DNA from: JBAUHN01 sp049680295 | GTDB taxonomy: Bacteria > Pseudomonadota > Alphaproteobacteria > Rhodobacterales > Rhodobacteraceae | Direction of reading: 5' to 3' | Length of the DNA: 23,762 bases | Assembly: GCA_049680295.1 (NCBI GenBank) | Contig: JBAUHN010000139.1 | Coordinates: forward strand, 1 to 23,762 | Part shown: positions 6,757 to 14,077 of the stretch, piece after piece | How the letters are laid out: each line of letters begins with the position of its first letter | Position numbering within the stretch: the stretch's first letter is position 1 | The notes under the pieces: generated by a model | Database searches by the model: none | The model's input: only the letters and a program-made list of their open reading frames with translations | Told to the model about the DNA's origin: nothing | Position numbers and translations under genes: made by a program

Positions 6757-8010
6757 ATGCCCGCTCTGTGCCGCGATTGCTTAACCGTCTTTGACGCCGG
6801 ACGGCGCTGCCCTGATTGCGCCAGCCCGCGACTGATTGCCCACGAAGAACTGTTTTCGCTATCCATCGCACATATGGATTGTGACGCCTTTTACGCCTCC
6901 GTGGAAAAGCGCGACAATCCTGGCCTGATCGACAAACCAGTGATCATCGGCGGCGGACGCCGCGGCGTTGTCTCGACCGCCTGCTATGTCGCGCGCATCA
7001 GAGGCGTCAGATCAGCGATGCCGATGTTTCAGGCGCTCAAACTATGCCCTGATGCAGTGATCATAAAACCCCGGATGGAGGCCTATGTTGAGGCCTCAAA
7101 AGCGATCAAGGTGATGATGCAGGAACTTACCCCCGATATCGAACCCCTGTCGCTGGACGAAGCGTTTCTCGACCTGTCGGGCACCGAACGCCTGCACGGC
7201 GCGCCGCCTGCGGTCATGCTGGCGCGTCTGGTCAAACGCATGCGCGAAGAGCTGGGCCTGTCAGGGTCCATCGGGCTGTCGCACAATAAATTTCTGGCCA
7301 AAGTCGCATCCGATCTGAACAAACCACATGGGTTTTCTGTCATTGGCAAAGCGGAAACCGCCGCGTTTTTGCATGACAAATCCGTGCGCATGATCTGGGG
7401 CGTCGGTGCCGTCGGGCAGGCATCACTGGAAAAGGCGGGCATCCGCACCTTTACCGATCTTTTGCGCTGGGACCACGCCGATCTGTCTGCACGCTTTGGG
7501 TCGATGGGCGACCGGCTGTGGCATCTGGCGCGGGGCCAGGACAATCGCGGCGTATCCTCACGCGCACCGATCAAATCCATCTCGAACGAGACAACATTTC
7601 ACGACGACACCAGCAGCCTTGATATTCTGGACGGGCACCTGTGGCGCATGGCGGAAAAAGTGGCGGACCGCGCCAAGGCCAAAGGCATTGCAGGCCGCGT
7701 CGTCACGTTGAAGCTAAAACGATCCGATCATTCGTTGTTATCGCGCCGCGTGGCGCTGCGCGATGCGACGCAAATGGCCGACACTGTTTACCGAACCGCA
7801 AAGGGCCTGATTGATCAGGTTGGCGATCAGGGGCCGTACCGATTGCTGGGCTGCGGCCTGTCTGATCTTTGCGATGCATCCGGCGCCGATCTGTCAGGTG
7901 ATCTGCTGGATCCGGGCGCCGTGCGGCGCGGTCAGGCCGAACGGGCCACCGACAAAATTCGCGAAAGATATGGCGCAGATGCGATTCTCAAAGGCCGGGC
8001 CTTACGGTAG
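6757..8010 (+). CDS. dinB: DNA polymerase IV (Y family) with N-terminal zinc-ribbon-like extension
   Basis: Error-prone translesion polymerase. The palm/finger core starts near residue 36: D41 and D43 in AHMDCDAFYASVE and D134-E135 in LSLDEAFLDLSG are the catalytic acidic residues. GSIGLSHNKFLAKVASDLNKP and the helix-hairpin-helix WGVGAVGQASL follow, then the little-finger domain (ISNETTFHDDTS onward). Before the core lie about 35 extra residues with two CxxC pairs (C5, C8, C18, C21), absent from E. coli DinB. The ATG at 6757 gives 417 residues; an in-frame GTG at 6748 is possible, and neither has a strong Shine-Dalgarno (weak GGTG before 6757). An SOS-like box lies upstream. The stop is 6 bp from the converging amidohydrolase gene. 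Confidence 0.94.
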   Translation: MPALCRDCLTVFDAGRRCPDCASPRLIAHEELFSLSIAHMDCDAFYASVEKRDNPGLIDKPVIIGGGRRGVVSTACYVARIRGVRSAMPMFQALKLCPDAVIIKPRMEAYVEASKAIKVMMQELTPDIEPLSLDEAFLDLSGTERLHGAPPAVMLARLVKRMREELGLSGSIGLSHNKFLAKVASDLNKPHGFSVIGKAETAAFLHDKSVRMIWGVGAVGQASLEKAGIRTFTDLLRWDHADLSARFGSMGDRLWHLARGQDNRGVSSRAPIKSISNETTFHDDTSSLDILDGHLWRMAEKVADRAKAKGIAGRVVTLKLKRSDHSLLSRRVALRDATQMADTVYRTAKGLIDQVGDQGPYRLLGCGLSDLCDASGADLSGDLLDPGAVRRGQAERATDKIRERYGADAILKGRALR

Positions 8011-8016
8011 CGTCCG

Positions 8017-8877
8017 TCACTCGGCGGCCAGCGGAATCTGGCCCTGACCAATCAAAGCAATCTCAGCGATCACCCCGCGCAGGGCCTTGCGCACAACTTC
8101 GAAATTCTCGCTGGGAACGATGGTTTTCTCATCCATATACAAAGACCGGTCAATTTCGACCTGAACCGCATGTTGCCCGCGCGACGGTCGACCGTAAGAT
8201 TGCGCTATGTAAGCGCCGGCAAATGGCGCATTGCGCGCAACCACAAATCCTGCCGCCGCCAAAGCGGCCTCAATACGGTCAACAACCTGACCCGAGGCCG
8301 CAGCGCCAAACCGGTCGCCTAACACAACATCGGGCCGCGGAATGCCACGTCGCACTGACCCGTCCATCGCCTCATGCGGCATTGAATGGCAATCCACCAA
8401 AATGGCCTGACCATGCCGGACATGGGATGCGTCTAACAGGCTTTGCAATGTGCGGTGGTACGGATGCCAATAGGTATCGAGACGTCTATGCACCTGCGCC
8501 ATCGACATTTTACCCCGGTAAATCGCCTGCCCATTCGCCACCACGCGGGGAATCACTCCAAGCCCGGACGCAACACGTGGATTATGCCCCTGGCGTTTCA
8601 TACCTTCGATCAGGGCCGGATCCAATTCGTCGCAACTGCGGTTCAGGTCGACAAAAGCGCGCGGTGCATTGGCTGTAATAAAACTGGCTCCGAATTGCGG
8701 CGCACTGTCGAACAAAAGGTCTACATATGCGTCCTCAGACGACCGGATACTGTGCTCGTCCAGCACGCTCGACTGCACGAAAGCAGCGGAATAGTCGCGC
8801 CCGCTGTGCGGCGACGCAAACACCACCGCCGAGTGCGGTTGATCGGGTTGGACAACATGATAGGCAGTCATAGTCAT
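8017..8877 (-). CDS. N-formylglutamate amidohydrolase family protein
   Basis: Predicted zinc-dependent hydrolase of the FGase family, which splits N-formyl-L-glutamate into formate and glutamate, the last step of one histidine degradation route. The 286-residue product shows family motifs: FASPHSGRDY (H24), SEDAYVD (48-53), RAFVDLNR (73-80), LVDCHSMPH and the conserved C-terminal QVEIDRSLYMDE. The open frame continues to 9024, but the ATG at 8877 is chosen because AGAGGAAC sits at proper spacing and the longer version would run over the upstream regulatory DNA. No hut genes are adjacent, so the exact substrate (formylglutamate or another N-acylated amino acid) is not proven. Its 3' end nearly meets that of dinB. 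Confidence 0.88.
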   Translation of the reverse strand: MTMTAYHVVQPDQPHSAVVFASPHSGRDYSAAFVQSSVLDEHSIRSSEDAYVDLLFDSAPQFGASFITANAPRAFVDLNRSCDELDPALIEGMKRQGHNPRVASGLGVIPRVVANGQAIYRGKMSMAQVHRRLDTYWHPYHRTLQSLLDASHVRHGQAILVDCHSMPHEAMDGSVRRGIPRPDVVLGDRFGAAASGQVVDRIEAALAAAGFVVARNAPFAGAYIAQSYGRPSRGQHAVQVEIDRSLYMDEKTIVPSENFEVVRKALRGVIAEIALIGQGQIPLAAE

Positions 8878-8929
8878 TTTGTTCCTCTTGATAGATACAT
8901 AGACTATAAAAACAGATTCCCAAAAGCCC

Positions 8930-8958
8930 TTGATCCTGTGATCGCTTCCTTTTATAGA
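8930..8958 (+). promoter_or_regulatory. Sigma70 promoter for tRNA-Val (and rpmJ)
   Basis: -35 TTGATC (8930-8935), an exact 17-bp spacer, and -10 TATAGA (8953-8958). Transcription would start near 8965, about 60 nt before the tRNA. No other good promoter was seen before rpmJ, so both may share it. Confidence 0.6.
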
Positions 8959-8968
8959 CCCGGCTACC

Positions 8969-9002
8969 GGCGCGGTTTTTCGCGCCCCATTTTTTTTGGG
9001 GC
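8969..9002 (+). promoter_or_regulatory. Two mutually exclusive hairpins before tRNA-Val (attenuator-like)
   Basis: Hairpin A is GGCGCG (8969-8974), loop GTTTTT, CGCGCC (8981-8986), followed by CCA and eight T (8990-8997), which is the shape of an intrinsic terminator. Hairpin B is GCCCCA (8984-8989), a T7 loop and TGGGGC (8997-9002). The two share bases 8984-8986 and cannot form together. The element lies between the predicted promoter and the tRNA. Pairing is seen directly; an attenuation role is inferred. Confidence 0.45.
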
Positions 9003-9027
9003 AAAGGCTTCCGCGTGACAACATAGG

Positions 9028-9102
9028 GGGTGATTAGCTCAGCGGTAGAGCACTTCGTTGACATCGAAGGGGTCACTGGTTCGATCCCAGTATCGCCCAC
9101 CA
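9028..9102 (+). tRNA. tRNA-Val (anticodon GAC)
   Basis: A complete 75-nt cloverleaf can be drawn. The acceptor stem is GGGTGAT (9028-9034) with ATCGCCC (9092-9098), including one T-G pair. The D arm contains TAGCTCAGCGGTAGAGCA. The anticodon stem is CTTCG/CGAAG (9053-9057, 9065-9069) with loop TTGACAT, giving anticodon GAC at 9060-9062. The T arm is CTGGTTCGATCCCAG. The discriminator A (9099) and an encoded CCA (9100-9102) follow. GAC reads GUC and GUU valine codons. Confidence 0.96.
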
Positions 9103-9111
9103 CCTGATTAT

Positions 9112-9139
9112 TGGTCTGATCGGATGATCCGCCAGACCA
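9112..9139 (+). other. Stem-loop between tRNA-Val and rpmJ
   Basis: TGGTCTG (9112-9118) and CAGACCA (9133-9139) form a perfect 7-bp stem enclosing a second small palindrome, CGGATGATCCG. It begins 9 nt after the tRNA CCA and has no T run, so it is probably a processing or stability element rather than a terminator. Confidence 0.4.
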
Positions 9140-9196
9140 CCCGCAACCCAGGCGCTAACCCGCGCGCCGATGAAAAGACGACTAAGGAGACCGACC

Positions 9197-9322
9197 ATGA
9201 AGGTTCGCAATTCCCTCCGCTCGCTCAAGAACCGGCACCGCGATTGCCGGGTTGTGCGTCGCAAAGGCCGCGTTTACGTGATCAACAAAACACAACGCCG
9301 GTTCAAAGCCCGCCAGGGCTGA
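9197..9322 (+). CDS. rpmJ: 50S ribosomal protein L36 (C-minus, 41-residue form)
   Basis: Smallest protein of the large ribosomal subunit. The 41-residue product begins MKVRNSLRSLKNRHRDCR and ends FKARQG, the form usual in alphaproteobacteria. It has only one Cys (C17), so it lacks the four-ligand zinc knuckle of the C-plus form. AAGGAGA (9184-9190) lies 6 bp before the ATG. The gene stands alone rather than at the end of the spc operon, 94 bp after tRNA-Val, and is closed by a strong terminator. Confidence 0.95.
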   Translation: MKVRNSLRSLKNRHRDCRVVRRKGRVYVINKTQRRFKARQG

Positions 9323-9345
9323 ACCGACCAAAGCTACAATGATCG

Positions 9346-9374
9346 AAGCCGTCCCTTTGGGGGGCGGCTTTTTT
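9346..9374 (+). terminator. Rho-independent terminator of rpmJ
   Basis: The left arm AAGCCGTCCC (9346-9355) pairs with GGGGCGGCTT (9361-9370), with one T-G pair, around a 5-nt loop. A run of six T (9369-9374) follows. It lies 23 bp after the rpmJ stop. Confidence 0.9.
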
Positions 9375-9767
9375 CGTTGCCCGGTAAGTGCGTCAAGGTT
9401 GAACAACGACAACCGCTGCGGGCCTGCCACTTTGCAATAATTTCACCTGGTGTGCGCCAGCGCGCAGGACAAACGCAGCGTTGAGACGGGTTTGTGGAGC
9501 GAATTTAGCGCATCGCGTATCTTTGCCTCGAAAGAAGCGATTTTCTGCGGCACGGCACGCCTGCGCGCCATGCCATATTGACCCACAATGTCAGCCATTT
9601 CTGCCCCGGACCGGACGCTCCCAGCCGCATAGGTCAGCGTCGGCAAGGCGGGACGGATCCGACTTGTGCAGAAGCAGCTATCGACACAGGTCGTTCGATC
9701 ACCGAACGCAGTTGCGTCCGTCGGCAGGGCTTTTGGGAATGCAAAGGTGATTTCGTAACGGAGGCAC
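9375..9767. other. Spacer between rpmJ and the Hint gene, with palindrome and possible gene relic
   Basis: No firm gene. On the minus strand about 9443-9655 reads as smooth, coding-like protein sequence (PTLTYAAGSVRSGAEMADI, then AKIRDALNSL) ending in a stop at 9443. Upstream of it the frame becomes poor in ordinary residues and lacks a start with a ribosome binding site, so it may be the tail of a decayed gene. A palindrome, CGTTCG-N5-CGAACG, lies at 9692-9708. I do not recognise a family. Confidence 0.4.
9692..9708. repeat. 17-bp inverted repeat CGTTCG-ATCAC-CGAACG
   Basis: Perfect 6-bp arms with a 5-bp centre in a gene-free stretch. The geometry suits a dimeric repressor site, but no promoter can be placed beside it with confidence. 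Confidence 0.3.
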
Positions 9768-9800
9768 CTAGGTGAAAGCACTTTCACTTTGGTGCTTTTT
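9765..9800. terminator. Nested palindromes at the end of the Hint gene (possible terminator)
   Basis: Three overlapping inverted repeats cover the stop codon and last codons of the Hint gene: CACCTAGGTG (9765-9774), GTGAAAG-CA-CTTTCAC (9772-9787) and AAAGCAC-N10-GTGCTTT (9775-9798). On the plus strand the last is followed by further T; on the minus strand only TTT then CACC follows. It is thus a better terminator for rightward transcripts, or a weak bidirectional one. Confidence 0.35.
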
Positions 9801-11954
9801 CAATTGCTTCCTTGACAGGATTGGTCTGGCAGGTGGACCATAGGCGTTTTCCGCAGATGTGTCGGCAAGGCCGGGCAATAGCGACAGCAGTCTTTTGCGA
9901 TCTGTTTTTCCCAGAAGCTTCAGTGCCAAAGGGCCAGGATAGAAACTTTCCGATGGCATATCATTGGAAATCAGCACTTCGTGTTGCTCAGTCAGCAAGT
10001 GACAATAGGTGATTTGTTTGCGCCCTTTCGCAAAGGACGCAAAGGTTGTCTCTTCCGCCAGATGCTTGGCCCTGACAAAGAAAGTTTCGCCGTTCTTCAA
10101 GCTCTCCATCATTATGCAATGTTGTTGGGAAACAATCAGAGGCCGAGAATTTCCCAAGAGCCCCGGTTTGATGCGAATGGGAACCAGGTTTTTGGGCAGA
10201 TCACGATCGCCGTTGCCAAATGCAGATGCAGCGACCCAGCGGACTTGCTGCGGGCCATTATCCCGTGTGGTCACGAAATCCCCAGGCGCAATCTCCTCAA
10301 TTTTGCGATCCCCGTCCGGCGTGGCAATCAGAGTGCCGGTTGCAAAACAGACGAAACCAATGGCCATAAGTTCTAAAGATTCATCGACCTGAGACGCGAG
10401 CACACCATCCAGTGTGACGGTTTCGCCGTTCGGAAAGGTCAGAATAGCGTCGCCCGTACCGTCACCATTGGTATCGGTGACAGTGATATCATTGACCGAT
10501 ACCGGACTTCCGCCACCATCGGTCAGGTTTGATATGTCGAATTGATCGACGGTAGTACCATCGCCGAAATCACTCAGGTCGAAACCGTAGACGGTGTCGT
10601 TGTCGAAACCGTCTTCGAGAACAACTATGTCGCGGTCAGAGTCGCCCTGTAATTCGATGTAATCGTCGCCCGTGCCACCAGAAATGGTGTCTTGCCCAGA
10701 GCCCGCCGAAAACCAGTCATCACCAGCGCCACCATCCAGGACATCGTCGCCGCTGTTGCCATAAACCTGGTCGTGGCCGTCGCCGCCCGATACCGTGTCA
10801 TCGCCTGACCCGCCTTCAAGGTTGTCGCTACCGTCACCGCCCTGGATCAGATCGTTGCCGTCCTGCCCGCGCAGGTCGTCGTTGCCTGACGTGCCGATGA
10901 TTGTGTCATCACCATCGCCTGCGACAACGTAATCCATGCCATCTGCGGCGGCGGAACCATCTATGATGTCCCCATGATCGGTCCCGATGATTTCTTCGAT
11001 TTGAGAGAAACTGAGCGTATCGTTGCCATCCGTCGCAGTTCCGACTTCATCACCGCTCAGAACAACGGTCGCACCGCTGGACAGGCCTGACAGATCCAAT
11101 GCATCATATTCGGATCCGTGCTCGCCACCGGCGATGGTGTCACTGCCGAAGCCATCGTTTATGACAAACCGGTCGCTGCCCCCGCCACCGATGAGACTGT
11201 CATCACCGGTACCGCCATCAATCGTGTCATTGCCGCCATTGCCCCTGATCGTGTCATCACCGGCGCCGCCGTCAATGGAGTCGGCCCCCCCTCTGCCCCA
11301 GATGTTATCGTTACCGGCGCCGCTGTCGATGGTGTCATCTCCCCCTCCAGCGTCAATTTCATCATCATCGCCGTCCCAGCCATCAACTGCATCCCCTTGC
11401 GCATCAACATATCCGGGGCCGATGGAATCATCTCCTGACGTGCCATCGACGGTGCCATCGGGCTCGGCATAGGATGCATCATAGCGGGTCGCGTAAAGAA
11501 AGTCGTCGTCGTCATCGGCGACACTGTCAAATGTGATTGAGGTTACCGGCTTTGCTTCAAGCGCGGCCTGATCCGCGTTGTACGACGTTTCAGGCAGAAG
11601 ATAGGCATTGCCTGCGTCGTCTTGCGCAACGACTGCCGTGATCGTATCTGTTGTGCCGTCGGCGTAGGTGAGCGTCGCATTATAGAGCGTGAGAGAGTCG
11701 AACTTCTGATCCGCGCCGCCATCTATCCGAAAATACTCGTCCGGGCTGTTGTCCTTGTCATAACCGTTGCTTTCACCGCTGGAAAAACCCCCAGTTCCTG
11801 GTGACCAGGAATGGACATCCCCATAGATAGGTGAGCCGACAGATCCCGCAGTTGTGCCAACCAACGCCCCTGCATTTTCCGAAATGGAATTGCCTTCGAC
11901 CGTATCCATATCTGCAAGGACACCAAGGTAGAAGACATCAAATGTTGTGGGCAT
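9768..11954 (-). CDS. RTX-type calcium-binding protein with C-terminal Hint (Hint_2) domain
   Basis: 728-residue acidic protein, probably secreted by a type I system. Residues 1-165 form an N-terminal module common in Roseobacter Hint proteins. Two blocks of glycine/aspartate nonapeptide repeats (GGxGxDxI type, about 166-262 and 345-440) would wrap around Ca2+ as parallel beta-rolls. A Hint domain starts at C536 (VCFATGTLIATPDG). Its conserved pieces are GDFVTTRDNGPQQVRWV, the block with VSQQHCIMM (H612) and LLTEQHEVLISNDMPSESF (H658). Hint domains can cleave their own N-terminal peptide bond; whether this one does is unknown. GGAG precedes the ATG. No T1SS genes are adjacent, so export would use transporters encoded elsewhere. 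The role (adhesin, S-layer or enzyme scaffold) is not clear. Confidence 0.9.
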   Translation of the reverse strand: MPTTFDVFYLGVLADMDTVEGNSISENAGALVGTTAGSVGSPIYGDVHSWSPGTGGFSSGESNGYDKDNSPDEYFRIDGGADQKFDSLTLYNATLTYADGTTDTITAVVAQDDAGNAYLLPETSYNADQAALEAKPVTSITFDSVADDDDDFLYATRYDASYAEPDGTVDGTSGDDSIGPGYVDAQGDAVDGWDGDDDEIDAGGGDDTIDSGAGNDNIWGRGGADSIDGGAGDDTIRGNGGNDTIDGGTGDDSLIGGGGSDRFVINDGFGSDTIAGGEHGSEYDALDLSGLSSGATVVLSGDEVGTATDGNDTLSFSQIEEIIGTDHGDIIDGSAAADGMDYVVAGDGDDTIIGTSGNDDLRGQDGNDLIQGGDGSDNLEGGSGDDTVSGGDGHDQVYGNSGDDVLDGGAGDDWFSAGSGQDTISGGTGDDYIELQGDSDRDIVVLEDGFDNDTVYGFDLSDFGDGTTVDQFDISNLTDGGGSPVSVNDITVTDTNGDGTGDAILTFPNGETVTLDGVLASQVDESLELMAIGFVCFATGTLIATPDGDRKIEEIAPGDFVTTRDNGPQQVRWVAASAFGNGDRDLPKNLVPIRIKPGLLGNSRPLIVSQQHCIMMESLKNGETFFVRAKHLAEETTFASFAKGRKQITYCHLLTEQHEVLISNDMPSESFYPGPLALKLLGKTDRKRLLSLLPGLADTSAENAYGPPARPILSRKQLKKHQSESAFT

Positions 11955-12614
11955 GACTTAAGCTCCAGATGTGAGGAACGGGCGGCTGATTGGCTGTGAA
12001 GAAAGCAAACCTGCGCGCCCGTTTGATAGCTTTCATTCGGAGTTGACACGGCTGTGCCCCTGTCACTCGCATGCAACGGATCAGAATCTCCGTTTCCAGG
12101 CGAGATATATCCACACAGCATTGCCAACTCCTCGCTTTGGGTTGGAAATAGGTTGCCTGAAACGATTGAAATTTGGATTAATAGAAGCGCCCGATTTGGC
12201 ACAGGAGCGCTGTTGTCTGATCGGCATTCTGAAAAGATCGCAGGGTGAAGCACTGGCCTACTATTCAAATTCATCCGGCGATGGTTGAGCGCTGTTCCAG
12301 ATTGGCGCGCGCACTGCAGTTGGACGAAGACGCGACCCCCTCAAGCGCGCGCCAACAGGCCATTCGAGTGCATCAGATCGCCTCAGACCAGCGTTTGCCA
12401 CATAGCATCGCCATATGTCGCGTCAAACCCGCCCTCATCGGCACATCATCGCGGTGCATTGCCCAGGGGCTGCGAGAGGCCGGTACCGCATAGGCATCGT
12501 CGGCGATAATATCCAATTCGGTGTGCAGCTGCATGACGCAACTCCAGTGAAAAGGGGACCTGTATAAAGCAAGTCAAGCGGGGTAGGGAATGATGATGGA
12601 TCGGTTTGGCTGGC
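11955..12614. other. 660-bp spacer between the ALDH and Hint genes
   Basis: No certain gene. The Hint gene's ribosome binding site is at its left end (TCTGGAG on the minus strand). On the minus strand a 53-codon open frame (12373-12534) has a reasonable GGAG. The rest holds short frames on both strands with no recognised domain, possibly decayed genes. No clear terminator follows the aldehyde dehydrogenase gene. Confidence 0.5.
12373..12534 (-). CDS. Possible small hypothetical protein or gene remnant (53 aa)
   Basis: Open frame of 53 codons starting MQLHTELDIIADDAYAVP and ending CGKRWSEAI, with GGAG about 8 bp before the ATG. It lies 80 bp downstream of, and in the same direction as, the aldehyde dehydrogenase gene, so it could be the last cistron of that operon. 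I recognise no family. The remainder of the spacer gives no continuation in a single frame. It may be the start of a truncated gene or a chance frame. Confidence 0.25.
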   Translation of the reverse strand: MQLHTELDIIADDAYAVPASRSPWAMHRDDVPMRAGLTRHMAMLCGKRWSEAI

Positions 12615-14054
12615 TCAGGCGGACAGCCCGAACCCGCCCCGGACTTTCAGCTCAATATAGTCTTCAAGACCAAAGACACCGCCTTCGCGCCCATTACCAG
12701 ATTGCTTGTACCCTCCAAACGGTGAGCCATAATTGGTGCTTTGTCCGTTGATCGTGACAGTGCCTGCCCGCAGCGCAGCACAGACCCGCTCAGCGCGTGC
12801 CGCATCGCCGGTCTGAAGGAATGCAGCCAGCCCGTATTCCGTGTCATTTGCGATGGTGATCGCCTCTTCCTCGGTGTCAAACGGGATGATCACCAGAACC
12901 GGGCCAAAGATTTCCTCGCGTGCAATACGCATCTGGTTGTCCACACCGGCAAAGATGGTCGGGTGGGCGTACCAACCCTGCTCAAAGCCTTCTGGTTTGC
13001 CCAATCCGCCTGCAAGTAGCCGCGCCTCAGACATACCGACCTCGATCATGGATTGCACACGGTCAAATTGCAGCTGATCAAACAGCGGACCGATGTGGTC
13101 GCCGGGTTGCCCAGGATCGCCGATTTTCTGATCCGCTGCAGCCTGGGCCGCGATTTCCAAGACCGCGTCATAGCAGCTGCGTTCAACCAGCATCCGGGTC
13201 GGCGCATTGCAGGACTGCCCGGTGTTGTGGAAACAGTTGGAAACCGATGCGCGCACGCGTGCCTCCAGATCATCGCCATTATCGGCAAAGATCAGATTGG
13301 GCGACTTGCCCCCCAACTCAAGCGCCACCCGTTTGACCGTATCAGCGGCATCTTTTGACACCATGATCCCGGCACGGGTGGACCCGGTGAAGGACATCAT
13401 CGCAATATCTGGGTGCCGCGACATGGCAGCCCCCACATCAGGTCCGTTGCCAAACACCAGATTGAACACTCCTGCTGGATAGCCTGCCTCATGCACAAAC
13501 TCGGCAAAAAGCGCTGCCGAAAGCGGCGTGTATTCCGATGGCTTCAATACACAGGTCGCGCCGACAGCCAAGGCAGGCAAGACCTTGAGCGCGATCTGAC
13601 TGATCGGCCAGTTCCAAGGTGTGATGAGCCCGCAAACGCCAATGGGTTCACGGTAAAGCACATCGCCATTCGACAGCGTCTCGCTTTCGTGATGCTCTAC
13701 CATAACCTCAATGAAAGATTTGATGTGATCAATGCCGCATCCGGCCTGCATCTCGCGCGACATATCAATTGGCGCGCCCATCTCGCGGGTGATGGCCCAA
13801 GACATCTCGTCCAGGCGGTCGGTATAGACTGTCAGCAAACGTTTCAGCAGTGCGATACGATCTTGCTTTGTGGTGCGTGAAAAAGTCCCGAACGCGCGGC
13901 TGGCCGCTGCCACGGCCAAATCGACATCCACCGCGCTGCCCAATGTGACCGCGCCGATGACGCTGTCATTTGCAGGGTTTTTGATGGGGAAGTCTGTGCC
14001 GCCCGCCGGGGCCACCCATGCGCCATCAATATAGTGTTTGTTCAGGTTTTCCAT
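12615..14054 (-). CDS. NAD(P)-dependent aldehyde dehydrogenase
   Basis: ALDH-superfamily enzyme oxidising an aldehyde to the carboxylic acid. Counted from the ATG at 14054 (479 residues), it has the oxyanion Asn in ITPWNWPISQ (N148), the cofactor Lys in VLKPSEYTP (K171), the Rossmann FTGSTRAG, the general base E246 in ALELGGKSPN and the nucleophile C282 in HNTGQSCNAPTR. The C-terminal motif FGPVLVIIPF is followed by the usual NGQSTNYGSPFGGYKQSGNGRE. An upstream in-frame ATG (14066) exists, but GGTGA favours 14054. It lies 23 bp after the dehydratase gene in a three-gene operon, which suggests an aldehyde made by the GMC enzyme or in the same pathway. The substrate cannot be read from the sequence. 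Confidence 0.93.
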   Translation of the reverse strand: MENLNKHYIDGAWVAPAGGTDFPIKNPANDSVIGAVTLGSAVDVDLAVAAASRAFGTFSRTTKQDRIALLKRLLTVYTDRLDEMSWAITREMGAPIDMSREMQAGCGIDHIKSFIEVMVEHHESETLSNGDVLYREPIGVCGLITPWNWPISQIALKVLPALAVGATCVLKPSEYTPLSAALFAEFVHEAGYPAGVFNLVFGNGPDVGAAMSRHPDIAMMSFTGSTRAGIMVSKDAADTVKRVALELGGKSPNLIFADNGDDLEARVRASVSNCFHNTGQSCNAPTRMLVERSCYDAVLEIAAQAAADQKIGDPGQPGDHIGPLFDQLQFDRVQSMIEVGMSEARLLAGGLGKPEGFEQGWYAHPTIFAGVDNQMRIAREEIFGPVLVIIPFDTEEEAITIANDTEYGLAAFLQTGDAARAERVCAALRAGTVTINGQSTNYGSPFGGYKQSGNGREGGVFGLEDYIELKVRGGFGLSA

Positions 14055-14077
14055 TGGCGTCACCATTCAAGAAAAGA

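Noticed and set aside
9073..9264. 63-residue frame on the minus strand across the tRNA and rpmJ
   Set aside because: Covers the tRNA-Val 3' half and the rpmJ start in antisense; such frames next to tRNAs are typical false calls.
10500..11420. Regularly repeated short DNA motifs that might suggest CRISPR or a satellite
   Set aside because: They are degenerate codons of GGxGxD repeats in frame within the Hint/RTX gene, with no constant repeat and spacer lengths.
11023..11472. 149-residue Pro/Ser-rich frame antisense to the RTX repeats
   Set aside because: The low-complexity sequence follows from the repeated Gly-Asp codons on the other strand.
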